A DNA stretch of 39,746 nt from CAZNPW01 sp964575185 (GTDB lineage Bacteria; Pseudomonadota; Alphaproteobacteria; Rhodobacterales; Rhodobacteraceae). Location: the NCBI GenBank assembly GCA_964575185.1, contig CAZNPW010000028.1, positions 1 to 39,746 of the forward strand, read 5' to 3'. Each line of letters begins with the position of its first letter. The first letter of the stretch is position 1. Below the pieces are notes generated by a model. The model was not told the origin of the DNA, searched no databases, and saw nothing but the letters and a program-made list of their open reading frames with translations. A program made the translations under genes and the position numbers. Below, piece after piece: positions 25,143 through 34,400 of this stretch.

Positions 25143-25589
25143 ATGCCCAGCCCCGATCGCCCCCGCCTCGCCGTGCGCGCCCTGCTTTTGCACGACGACC
25201 GCCTGCTCGTGGTGAACGCCTACGCCGCAGGCTCCGACCTCTGGTGCGCCCCCGGCGGCGGCGTCCACCCCGGCACCTCGCTGCCCGACAACCTGATCCG
25301 CGAGGTGCAGGAGGAAACCGGCCTCACCGTCGCCGTCGGCCCCCCGGCGCTGGTGAACGAGTTCCACGACCCCGCCACGGGCTTCCACCAGGTCGAGGTC
25401 TTCTTCCGCTGCACGCTGGTCGCCGGTGACCCCCACGGCCCCTGGACCGACCCGGAGGGCGTCGTCGCGCGCCGCGCCTGGGTCACCCGCGACGCGCTCG
25501 CGGACCTACGCCACAAACCCGGCGCGCTCGCCGCCGCCGCCTGGGGAACCGGCCTCCTCTACGACACGCTCGAGCTCATCGTCCGCTGA
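25143..25589 (+). CDS. Nudix hydrolase
   Basis: A 148-residue Nudix-fold protein, probably a nucleoside diphosphate-X pyrophosphatase. The Nudix box GGGVHPGTSLPDNLIREVQE and ETGL that follows are clear, with the catalytic REVQEE core. The Glu expected eight positions before the Arg is a Thr here. The flanks RPRLAVRALLLHDDRLLVVN and LWCAPGGG are typical. The start is uncertain: ATG 25143 gives the usual N-terminus, while an in-frame TTG at 25107 has GAGGGG (25091-25096) upstream and would add twelve residues. The substrate is unknown. Confidence 0.87.
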   Translation: MPSPDRPRLAVRALLLHDDRLLVVNAYAAGSDLWCAPGGGVHPGTSLPDNLIREVQEETGLTVAVGPPALVNEFHDPATGFHQVEVFFRCTLVAGDPHGPWTDPEGVVARRAWVTRDALADLRHKPGALAAAAWGTGLLYDTLELIVR

Positions 25590-25687
25590 CGCGCGGCGGC
25601 GCCGCGGACCCGGCACCTGCGGCAAATCGTGATGCGGGGGCGCTTCGGCCGCGATTGCCCTTTCGGCCGGCGGCCGCTAGAATCCTA

Positions 25688-25700
25688 CCACCGCTGGTGG
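25688..25700 (+). promoter_or_regulatory. Small hairpin over the yggT ribosome-binding region
   Basis: CCACC-GCT-GGTGG (25688-25700) lies 10 bases before the ATG at 25711. The GGTGG arm is the best ribosome-binding sequence for this gene, so the hairpin would hide it. The 115 bases before it (25590-25687 and flanks) hold no other gene that I can see. Confidence 0.3.
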
Positions 25701-25710
25701 ATGGGTGCCG

Positions 25711-25998
25711 ATGCAATCGCTATATGAAATCCTGCTGCTTCTGCTGGGCGTCGCCCAGTTCATCGTCATCGCGCATATCATCATCTCGTGGCTGGTGCAG
25801 TTCCAGGTGCTGAACGTCCGCCAGCCGATCGTCGGGCAGCTGTGGTACGGCCTGAACCAGATGCTCGAGCCGGTCTATTCCCGCGTCCGCCGCGTCCTGC
25901 CGCAGATGGGCGGCCTCGACCTCGCGCCGCTGGTCGTGCTGCTGGCGATCTACGCCCTGCGGATCGTGCTGCAGAACAACGTCGCGCTCTTCGTCTGA
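25711..25998 (+). CDS. YggT family membrane protein
   Basis: A 95-residue protein with two membrane helices: LYEILLLLLGVAQFIVIAHI (about 4-23) and LAPLVVLLAIYALRIVLQNN (about 71-90). The central loop NVRQPIVGQLWYGLNQMLEP followed by VYSRVRRVLP is the YGGT domain signature. YggT proteins are conserved but poorly understood; roles in osmotic response or cell division/envelope assembly have been proposed. ATG at 25711 is preferred over an in-frame GTG at 25705. recQ follows after 40 bases. Confidence 0.9.
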   Translation: MQSLYEILLLLLGVAQFIVIAHIIISWLVQFQVLNVRQPIVGQLWYGLNQMLEPVYSRVRRVLPQMGGLDLAPLVVLLAIYALRIVLQNNVALFV

Positions 25999-26038
25999 CG
26001 TTAAGGTGGCGTTCACCGTGGACGGCGATGCTGGCAGG

Positions 26039-28087
26039 ATGATCGCCGACCCGTCCGACCTCTTGCGCTCCATCTGGGGCTTCCCCGCCTTCCGCCCGGG
26101 GCAGGAGGAGATCGTGCAGGCCGTCACCGCCGGCCGCAACGTCCTTGCCATCATGCCCACGGGCGGGGGCAAGTCGCTGTGCTTCCAGCTTCCCGCGCTC
26201 TGCCGGCGGGGCGTCACCGTGGTGATCTCGCCGCTGATCGCGCTGATGCGCGACCAGGTCCGCAGCTTGCGCGCGGCGGGGGTGGAGGCCGGGGCGCTGA
26301 CCTCGGCCAACACGGGGGAGGAGAACGACGAGATCTTCGCGGCGCTCGATGCCGGGCGGCTGAAGCTTCTGTATCTCGCGCCCGAACGGCTGGCGGCCTC
26401 CGGCACGACGGCGCTGCTGCGGCGGATCGACTGCGGCCTGATCGCGGTCGACGAGGCGCATTGCGTCAGCCAGTGGGGCCACGACTTCCGCCCCGACTAC
26501 CTGCGGATCGGCGCGCTGCGGCAGGCGCTCGGCGTGCCGCTCGCGGCCTTCACCGCGACGGCGGACGCCGAGACGCGGGCCGAAATCGTCGCGCGGCTGT
26601 TCGGCGGGCAGGCCCCCGAGACCTTCCTGCGCGGCTTCGACCGGCCGAACATCCATGTGGCCTTCGCCGTCAAGGACGGCCCGCGCGACCAGCTTCTGCG
26701 CTTTGCCGCGGCGCGCAAGGGGCAGGCGGGGATCGTCTACTGCGGGGCCAAGGCGCGGTGCGAGGTCATCGCCCAGGCCCTGCGCCAGGCCGGGCACGCC
26801 GCCTGCCACTACCACGCCGGGATGGACCCCGAGGATCGCCGCCGGGTCGAGATCCGCTTTCAGCAGGAGGACGGGCTGATCGTCGTCGCCACCGTCGCCT
26901 TCGGCATGGGGATCGACAAGCCCGACATCCGCTGGGTCTTCCACGCCGACCTGCCGAAGTCGATCGAGGCCTACTACCAGGAAATCGGCCGGGCGGGGCG
27001 CGACGGTGCCCCGGCCGAGGCCATGGCGCTCTTCGGCCCCGACGACATCCGCCTGCGCCGGGCGCAGATCGACGAGGGCGCGGCTCCCGCCGACCGCAAG
27101 CAGGCCGACCACGCGCGGCTGAACGCGCTGCTCGGGCTGGCGGAGGCCACCGGCTGCCGGCGGCAGGTCCTGCTGTCCTACTTCGGCGAGACGTCGGGCC
27201 CCTGCGGCAACTGCGACCTCTGCGCCCGCCCGCCGGAGCTGTTCGACGGCACCGACGCGGTGCGCAAGGCGCTGTCGGCGATCCTGCGCACGGGGGAGTG
27301 GTTTGGCGCGGGCCACGTCATCGACGTGCTGACCGGCCGGGCGACGGCCAAGGTGCGCGAGCGCGGCCACGACCAGTTGCCGACCTTCGCCGCCGGGCGC
27401 GACATGGGCAAGGCCGCCTGGGGCGCGGTGCTGCGCCAGATGATGGGCCGCGACCTGATCCGCCCCGACCCGGAACGCTTCGGCGCGCTGCGGATGACCG
27501 AGGCCGCCCGCCCGGTGCTGCGCGGCGAGGTGCCGGTGACGCTGCGCCGCGATACCGTCGCGGAAGGGGCCGACCGCGCCGCGCCGGTCCTGGTCGACGA
27601 GGCCTGCGCGGGGCTGCTCGCCGCGCTGAAGGCGCGTCGGCTGCAGCTGGCCCAGGCCGCGGGCGTGCCCGCCTACGTCGTCTTCCCCGACCGCACGCTG
27701 ATCGAGATGGCCGAGCGCCGCCCCCGCACGCCGGACGACATGGCGCGGATCACCGGCGTCGGCGCGAAGAAGCTCGAAAGCTATGGCGCGATCTTTCTTG
27801 CCGTCATCACCGGGGCCGTGCCGGACGACCAGCACCCCGCCCGCCGCCGCCTGGCCGGCACCGCGGCCGGGCCGGTCTTCGACCGCCTGGCCGAGGCCGC
27901 GCTGCGGCTGATGCGCGGCGAGGACGGCACCGGCAAGCCGCTCCACATCCCGCAGCCCACGCTGCGCCGCATCGCCGAGGCGCGGCCGACCACGCTGCCG
28001 GACCTCGACCGCGTCGCCGGTTTCGGCACCGCCCGGCTCGACCGCTTCGGACCCGCGTTCCTGGAAATCCTGACCGGGGCGGCGTGA
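26039..28087 (+). CDS. recQ: ATP-dependent DNA helicase RecQ
   Basis: 3'-5' DNA helicase of the RecQ family, 682 residues, acting in recombination and replication-fork repair. Motif 0 FRPGQEEIV, motif I TGGGKS (41-46), the DEAH box at 138-141 within VDEAHCVSQWGHDFRPDY, and GFDRPNI and AFGMGIDKPDIRWVFH are present. The zinc-binding Cys residues are C373, C389, C392 and C395. The winged-helix region follows, then an HRDC domain at about 520-590 and a second HRDC-like segment at about 610-682. ATG at 26039 (MIADPSDLLRSIWGF) fits the family start. GTG at 26018 has AAGGTGG 8 bases upstream and GTG at 26006 is also in frame. A hairpin follows 21 bases after the stop. Confidence 0.95.
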   Translation: MIADPSDLLRSIWGFPAFRPGQEEIVQAVTAGRNVLAIMPTGGGKSLCFQLPALCRRGVTVVISPLIALMRDQVRSLRAAGVEAGALTSANTGEENDEIFAALDAGRLKLLYLAPERLAASGTTALLRRIDCGLIAVDEAHCVSQWGHDFRPDYLRIGALRQALGVPLAAFTATADAETRAEIVARLFGGQAPETFLRGFDRPNIHVAFAVKDGPRDQLLRFAAARKGQAGIVYCGAKARCEVIAQALRQAGHAACHYHAGMDPEDRRRVEIRFQQEDGLIVVATVAFGMGIDKPDIRWVFHADLPKSIEAYYQEIGRAGRDGAPAEAMALFGPDDIRLRRAQIDEGAAPADRKQADHARLNALLGLAEATGCRRQVLLSYFGETSGPCGNCDLCARPPELFDGTDAVRKALSAILRTGEWFGAGHVIDVLTGRATAKVRERGHDQLPTFAAGRDMGKAAWGAVLRQMMGRDLIRPDPERFGALRMTEAARPVLRGEVPVTLRRDTVAEGADRAAPVLVDEACAGLLAALKARRLQLAQAAGVPAYVVFPDRTLIEMAERRPRTPDDMARITGVGAKKLESYGAIFLAVITGAVPDDQHPARRRLAGTAAGPVFDRLAEAALRLMRGEDGTGKPLHIPQPTLRRIAEARPTTLPDLDRVAGFGTARLDRFGPAFLEILTGAA

Positions 28088-28107
28088 GCCCCGTTGCGCC
28101 GGGCCGC

Positions 28108-28130
28108 GGCCTGCGCGCGGGGGGCAGGCC
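28108..28130 (+). terminator. Stem-loop after recQ
   Basis: GGCCTGC (28108-28114) and GCAGGCC (28124-28130) form a perfect 7-bp stem with a 9-base loop, 21 bases past the recQ stop. No T-run follows, so it may mark the mRNA 3' end rather than be a strong intrinsic terminator. Confidence 0.4.
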
Positions 28131-28741
28131 ATCCTTCGGGGGCGCGCGGTTGCGCCATCGGGGGAAGCCTCCGCCGGACCCCGAAAGCGCCGCCCGCCGT
28201 GATGGGCGCAGCCCGGTCGGCAAGGCCGTCGACACGGAACCGGCGGCGGAGCGCGTCCGACCCCAAGCCGGGGCCGACCCGGGCGGGGCCGCCCGACCGA
28301 CCCCGTCCGGTGCCGGCACCAGGGCACTGATGGGCGCGACGCTCGCCTGCGCCGGTGCCGCACCGCCGGTCCGGTCCCCGGCGCGAGCGCCGGATCGCCC
28401 GGGGTCGCCGATGCCGCGCGGGCGGCGGTGGACCGCCGCCGCGGGCGGTCCGCTGCGGCCATGCCGATCCGGCACGGGCCGGGTTCCCCCGGTGCCGCGC
28501 CGTCCTGGACAGAGCCGTGCGCAGCCGCAGTCCGATCGCGGCCCGGTCCGGCCCCGTCCGCGTCGCCGCGACCCCCGCGGTCTCGACCGCGCCCTCGGAC
28601 GGCCGGCAAGGCGACGCGGACGCCCCTGGCACCGCGACGGGCGCGCCGACCGGCTGCCTGCGGGCGACGGTCGCGCGGGGTCGCACCCGCCCGTCTGCGC
28701 GCCGGTCCGCCCCTGGGACGCGCCGACGCGTCCCGCGGGCA
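28131..28741. other. Extremely GC-rich gap without a convincing gene
   Basis: About 610 bases between recQ and the 3' end of the kinase gene. Frames stay open on both strands only because stop codons are rare at this composition (about 80% G+C by eye; 50 of the 60 bases at 28441-28500 are G or C). All translations are Arg/Pro/Gly/Ala-rich and show no family motif. Dyads include GGTGCCGGCACC (28309-28320) and GGCGGCGG-TGGA-CCGCCGCC (28421-28440). I see no RNA gene or mobile element. Confidence 0.6.
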
Positions 28742-31288
28742 TCACGATGCCAGCGCCGCGGCACCGTCGGTGTCGATCGTGACACCGGGCGGCAGGAACT
28801 CGTTCAGCGTGGCGAAAAGCTCGGCCTTGCGCAGGGGTTTGGTCATGTAGCGGTCCATCCCGGCCGACAGGATGTCGCGCGCGTCACCCTCCATCGCGTG
28901 CGCGGTCAGGGCGACGATGGGCACGTGCCCGCCCGTCTCGCGCTCCAGCGCGCGGATCGCGACGGTCGCCTCGCGCCCGTCCATCTCGGGCATCGAGATG
29001 TCCATGAAGATCAGGTCGGGGTCGAAGCCCAGGAACGCCTCGACCGCCTCGCGCCCGTTGTTGGCGAAGCGCAGGTCGAGCCCGCAGCCCGACACCATCT
29101 TGCGGAAGACGAGCTGGTTCGTGCGGTTGTCCTCGGCCGCGAGCACGCGCATCAGCCGGCGGCCCGCCGGGACCGCAGGGGCCGCGGCGGGCCTGGCGGC
29201 CTGCGGCGGGGGCGCGGTCAGCGCGCGCAGCCTGCGGAAGAGCTCCGCCCGCAGGATCGGCTTCGGCAGCACCGCCGCGATCTGGTCGGTCAGGCCGCTG
29301 TCGCGCAGCTCGGCGGGGCTCGAGGACAACAGCACCACCGGCATCGCCAGCCCGCGCGCGCGCATGGCGCGCACCAGGGCGGTGCCCGACATCTCGGGCA
29401 TGTTGTGGTCGGTCAGCACCACGTCGAAGTCGTGGTCGGCCGCGAGGATCCGCAGCGCCTCCTCGCCCGAGCGGGCCAGCACGACGGCCATGCCGCAGGG
29501 CACGAGCTGGCGTTCCAGGATGGTGCGGTTGATCAGCTGGTCGTCGACCACCAGCACCCGGCGCAGGTCGACCGGCAGGTCGGGCGGCACCGCGGCCTCG
29601 GCCACCGGCAGCGGCAGGCGGAAGCCGAAGGACGACCCGCGGCCGAGCTCGCTGTCGACCCAGACCTCGCCCCCCATCGCCTCGACCAGGCGCCTGCTGA
29701 TGGCGAGTCCGAGCCCCGTGCCCTCGAACTTGCGGTTGGCCTGCGCCTCGACCTGGTTGAACTCGCCGAACACCAGCGCGAGGTTCTCCGGCGCGATGCC
29801 GATCCCGGTATCCTCGACCGTGACGTGCAGCGCCTGCGTCCCCGGCCCGGTCTCCACCCCCACCGCGCGGACCAGCACGTGGCCCCGCTCGGTGAACTTG
29901 ACCGCATTGCCCATGATGTTCGTCAGCACCTGCCGGATGCGGCCGGGGTCGGCCACGAAGCGCGTCGGCATGAACATGTCGTAGTCGATGGCCAGGTCGA
30001 TGCCCTTTTCCCGCGCCCGCGGCGCAAGCAGCATCGCGACCTCGTGGATCGTGCGCTCCATGTCGAAGGGTTCGGGGTGCAGCGTCAGCCGTTCCGCCTC
30101 GATCTTGGAATAGTCGAGGATGTCGTTGATGATGACCAGCAGCGCCTCGCCCGAGGACTTGATCGTCTCGGCGAACAGGCGCTGTTCGTCCGACAGCGCG
30201 GTGTCGCAGAGGAGTTCGGCCATGCCGACGACGCCGTTCATCGGCGTGCGGATCTCGTGGCTCATGTTGGCGAGGAAGGCGGACTTGGCCCGGCTCGCCG
30301 CCTCGGCCGCGACGCGCGCGGCGTCGAGCGCCGCCGCCTGCTCCTTCAGTTCGGTGATGTCGAGACGCAGGCAGACGCGGCCGCCGTCGGGGGTGGGGCG
30401 GTCGACCTTCATCAGCCAGCGGCCCGCCTGGGTCTGCAGCACCAGCTCCCCCTCGGCCCGGCGGTGGTAGTCGAGCCGCTCCTGCAGCCATTCCTCCGCC
30501 CGGCCCTGCGCCTCGGGGAAGGCGCCGCGTTCGAGGCCGCGGCGCAGGATGTCGGACAGCCGCGCGCCCGGCACCGTCGCGTCGCGCATCTCGGGCACAT
30601 GCGCAGCGTAGGCGTGGTTGGCCATCAGAAGCCGTTCCTCGCTGTCGAACAGCGCGAAGCCGTCCGACAGCACCTCGATCGCGGCACGGATGCGCCGGTC
30701 GGCGGTGATGTCGTGCAGCACCAGCACGGTGTCGCCGTCGGCCGTCTGCCGCCGCGTCAGCTGCAGGGTCACCCCGTCGGTGCGGGTCACCACGGTCGGC
30801 GGCGGCTCGGCTTCGGCCCGCGTCAGCCAGGCGAGGACATCGGTATCGGGCACCAGCAGCCCCGCGGCCACGGCCGCCGTGAAGATGTCGCCCATCGCCA
30901 CGCCCCCCGCGACCGGGGTGCCGTGCAGGAAGGCGTGGAACGCCCGGTTCGCGCCGACCAGGCGCAGGTCGGGGTCGAGGAGCGCATAGCCGTCGCGCAG
31001 CGCCTCGATCGAATCCCAGAGCCGCCGTTCGGCGGTGACGACCGAGCTCTGCGCGCGGTCGAGGTCGGCGATGAAACGCGCCTGCTCGCCGCGCAGGCCC
31101 GCGGCTTCGGTCGCCGCGGACCGGGCCGCGTCGCGTTCGGCGACGATCCGCTCGAACATGCCCTTGGCGTGCAGCGCCAGCCGCGCCTCGGCCGCCTGCA
31201 GGTCGAGCGTGCGCTGCTGCAGCAGACGTTCGGCCGCCATCCGCGCGCGCCGTTCCTGGGCCAACCGTTCCGCCAGCGACATCTGCAT
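28742..31288 (-). CDS. Hybrid sensor histidine kinase with two receiver domains
   Basis: An 848-residue cytoplasmic signalling kinase without membrane segments. In order: coiled coil (1-95, MQMSLAERLAQERRARMAAE), PAS (about 96-195), PAS (about 205-315), HisKA with H344 in NMSHEIRTPMNG, HATPase with N461 in GNAVKF, DTGIGIAP and GTGLGLAI, receiver 1 (578-690; VVDD, Asp627, Lys676), and receiver 2 (712-832; AED, Asp763 in FMDISMPEMDG, Lys817). No Hpt domain follows, so phosphate would have to pass to a separate Hpt protein. ATG at 31288 is chosen because GAGGTGG lies 8 bases upstream; GTG 31321 and ATG 31282 are alternatives. No partner regulator lies beside it. It is divergent from the alpha-2-macroglobulin gene; the signal is unknown. 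Confidence 0.93.
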   Translation of the reverse strand: MQMSLAERLAQERRARMAAERLLQQRTLDLQAAEARLALHAKGMFERIVAERDAARSAATEAAGLRGEQARFIADLDRAQSSVVTAERRLWDSIEALRDGYALLDPDLRLVGANRAFHAFLHGTPVAGGVAMGDIFTAAVAAGLLVPDTDVLAWLTRAEAEPPPTVVTRTDGVTLQLTRRQTADGDTVLVLHDITADRRIRAAIEVLSDGFALFDSEERLLMANHAYAAHVPEMRDATVPGARLSDILRRGLERGAFPEAQGRAEEWLQERLDYHRRAEGELVLQTQAGRWLMKVDRPTPDGGRVCLRLDITELKEQAAALDAARVAAEAASRAKSAFLANMSHEIRTPMNGVVGMAELLCDTALSDEQRLFAETIKSSGEALLVIINDILDYSKIEAERLTLHPEPFDMERTIHEVAMLLAPRAREKGIDLAIDYDMFMPTRFVADPGRIRQVLTNIMGNAVKFTERGHVLVRAVGVETGPGTQALHVTVEDTGIGIAPENLALVFGEFNQVEAQANRKFEGTGLGLAISRRLVEAMGGEVWVDSELGRGSSFGFRLPLPVAEAAVPPDLPVDLRRVLVVDDQLINRTILERQLVPCGMAVVLARSGEEALRILAADHDFDVVLTDHNMPEMSGTALVRAMRARGLAMPVVLLSSSPAELRDSGLTDQIAAVLPKPILRAELFRRLRALTAPPPQAARPAAAPAVPAGRRLMRVLAAEDNRTNQLVFRKMVSGCGLDLRFANNGREAVEAFLGFDPDLIFMDISMPEMDGREATVAIRALERETGGHVPIVALTAHAMEGDARDILSAGMDRYMTKPLRKAELFATLNEFLPPGVTIDTDGAAALAS

Positions 31289-31334
31289 CCCGTCGTCCAC
31301 CTCGACGCGGGATAGAACCACCCAGGGATGAACC

Positions 31335-31394
31335 GCGGCTTAATGCCGCCCCGCGCCTGTCGGAAAACCTTGCCTTGCACGGCGGTTTGCCGCC
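31335..31394. promoter_or_regulatory. Divergent spacer with two small dyads
   Basis: The 147 bases between the kinase and alpha-2-macroglobulin starts hold GCGGC-TTAAT-GCCGC (31335-31349) and GGCGG-TTTG-CCGCC (31381-31394). Promoters for both genes must lie here, but I could not identify convincing -35/-10 pairs. The downstream ribosome-binding site GGGGAG (31421-31426) serves the ATG at 31436. Confidence 0.35.
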
Positions 31395-31435
31395 ATGCGA
31401 CGATCCGGCATCCGACGCCTGGGGAGATTTTTCCG

Positions 31436-34400
31436 ATGCGGACATTTGCCGGTCTCGTGCTGCTCGCGGCCCTGTTCCCGACCTTTTCCCCGGCCCAGGA
31501 CCTGATCCCCGACCGCCGATTCGTCATGACGCAGGACCAGGACCTGCCCGGCGGCGACCTGAGCCAGATCTTCGACACGACGGTCGACGCCTGCCAGCTC
31601 GCCTGCCTCGCCGACGGGTCCTGCACGGCGATGACCTTCAATTCGGTCAACGGGGCGTGTTTCCCCAAGGCCAACCCCGGCGCGGGCGAATTTTTCCCCG
31701 GGGCCTGGTCGGGCCTGGTCCTGGCCGCCGACCCGGGGGCCGAGACGCGCGCGGCGGCGCGCCGGGCCGAGGTGCCGTTCCTGTTCGACTGGGACATCGC
31801 GGCGGCGGTGACCCAGGCGCAGGGGCTGGCCAACGAGCACTACGTCAACGGCTGGACGACCGAGGACCTGCGGCGGTCGGCGCAGGACAGCATGGCCGCG
31901 AGCGACCCGGCGACGGGCGCGGGGCTCTGGGGGGCCGCGGTCAACCTGACCGACGCGGCGGGCGACTGGAACGACTATGCGCTGGCGCTGGGCCAGGCGG
32001 CGAATGCCGACGCGAACAACCAGTATGCGCTGCGCGACCGGGCGATCTGGGCCGCGACCAACGCCTACCTCCGCGCCGACGGCGCGGCGGAGCGGGCGAC
32101 GATCCTCGTGACGCTCGGCGACGCGCTCGAGGCGCAGGGGCGGGGCCGCGACAAGGTCGCGGCGCTGCGGCTGGCGCAGGCGCTCGCGCCCCGCGAGGAC
32201 ACCGCGCAGGCGCTGGCCGATGCCATCGCGCTGTATGGCTTCCGCATCGTCGAGACGCTGGTGCAGGCCGACACCGCCCGTCCGCGCATCTGCGCCAGCT
32301 TCAGCGAGCCGCTGGCCGACCGCGGCGTCGACTATTCCAGCTTCGTGCAGCTGACCGACCCCGGCCTGACCGTCGCCCGCGACGGCACGCAGCTCTGCGT
32401 CGAGGGCGTGCAGCACGGCGCGACCTACCGCGTGACCTTCCGCGAGGGGCTGCCCGCCGCCGACGGCCAGACCCTGACCGCCCCGGTCGAGATCTCGCAA
32501 TACGTCCGCGACCGCAACCCCGGCGCGCGCTTCGCGGGCCGCGGCTACATCCTGCCCGCGGGCGAGGGTGCGGCGATCCCGGTCGAGACGGTGAACACCG
32601 AACGGCTGGACCTGACGCTGTATCGCGTGACCGACCGCAACATCCTGCGCGCGATGCAGGACGGCTATTTCGGCACGCCGATGCAGACCTGGCAGCAGGA
32701 GCCCTTCGCGGCCAACATCGGCACGCAGATCTGGCAGGGCACGGCGCAGGTCGGCCAGCAGGTCAACACCGACATCACCACCCGCCTGCCGATGGACGAG
32801 GCGCTCGCGGGCCAGCCGCCCGGCATCTACGCGCTGCAGGCCGCGGTGCCGGGGGTCGATCCTTACGTCTCCGCCCCGGCCTGGCAGTGGTTCGTGGTGT
32901 CCGACCTCGGGCTGACCTCGCTGTCGGGGACCGACGGGCTGCACGTCTTCGCTCGCAGCCTCGGCACCGCCGCGGCGGTGACGGGGGCGACGGTCGACCT
33001 GATCTCGCAGGGTAACGACGTGCTGGGCCGGGCCACGACCGACGCGATGGGCCATGCCGTCTTCGATCCCGGGCTGACGCGCGGGCGGGGGGCTGCGGCG
33101 CCCGCGATGCTGGTCGTCCGGCAGGGCGACGACATGTCCTTCCTGTCGCTGACCGACCCGGAGTTCGACCTGTCCGACCGCGGGGTGGAGGGCCGCCCCG
33201 CCGCGCCGCCCGTGGACGTGTTCCTGACCACCGACCGCGGCGCCTACCGCGCGGGCGAGACGGTCAACGTCACCGCGCTCGCCCGCGACCCGCAGGTCGC
33301 GGCGATCAGCGGCCTGCCGCTGACCGCGGTGTGGTTCCGCCCCGACGGGGTGGAGCAGTCCCGCGCCGTCGTGACCGACCGGGCCGGCGGCTACGTCTTC
33401 GCCCAAGCCATCGCGGGCAACGCCCCGCGCGGCGTCTGGCGGCTCGAGCTGCGGGCCGAGGCGGACGGCGAGGCGCTCGCCTCCCAGACCTTCCTCGTCG
33501 AGGATTTCCTGCCCGAACGCATCGACTTCACCCTCACGCTCGCCGACACGCCGCTGACCCTGACCCAGACGCCGGAATTGTCCATCGCCGCGCGCTACCT
33601 GTTCGGCGCGCTCGGGGCGGACCTCGCGGTCGAGGGCGAGGTCCTGCTGCAGCAGGCGGCCGAGGTCGCGGGCTTCCCCGGCTATGTCTGGGGCGACGCG
33701 AACGCGCCCTTCGCGGCGCTGATGGAGCCGATCCCGCCCACCGTCACCGACACCACGGGTGCGGCGACCGTCGCGCTGCCGATGCCGCAGACCGCCGACC
33801 CCGGCGTGCCGCTGGAACTCCGCGCGACGGTGCGCCTGGCCGAAGGTTCCGGCCGCCCGGTCGAACGCCGCGTGACCCGCGCGCTGACCCCGACCGCGGC
33901 GCTGATCGGGGTCAAGCCCGGCTTCGACGGCGGCCTCCCCGAAGGGGCCGAGGCGACCTTCCAGGTCGTCGGCACCGGCCCGGGGGCCGAGGGCGCGCGG
34001 GCGACCTGGACCGTCAGCCGGATCGAGACCGACTACCAGTGGTATTCCCAGGACGGCGCCTGGAACTGGGAGCCGGTGACGACCCGCACCCCGGCGGGCG
34101 AAGGCACCGTCACGCTCGGCTCCGCGCCCGCGACGATCACCGTGCCGACGACCTGGGGCGAGTACGAATTGCGCATCGAGGGGGCGGGGGCGGTCACGAC
34201 CGTCGGCTTCTCCTCGGGCTGGTATGCCCCCGCGGGCCTGCGCGACACGCCCGACACGCTGGAGTTGTCGCTCGACAAGCCGGCCTACGCGCCGGGCGAC
34301 ACCGCCACGCTGCGCGTCGTGCCGCGCGCGGCGGGGGTGGCGCTGGTGACCGTGCTGTCGAACCGCGTCATCGCCATGCAGGCGGTCGAGGTGACCGAGG

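Noticed and set aside
28088..28785. Hidden genes on either strand in the GC-rich gap
   Set aside because: Every frame is Arg/Pro/Gly/Ala-rich, lacks a ribosome-binding site and a family pattern, and none stands out by codon-position bias.
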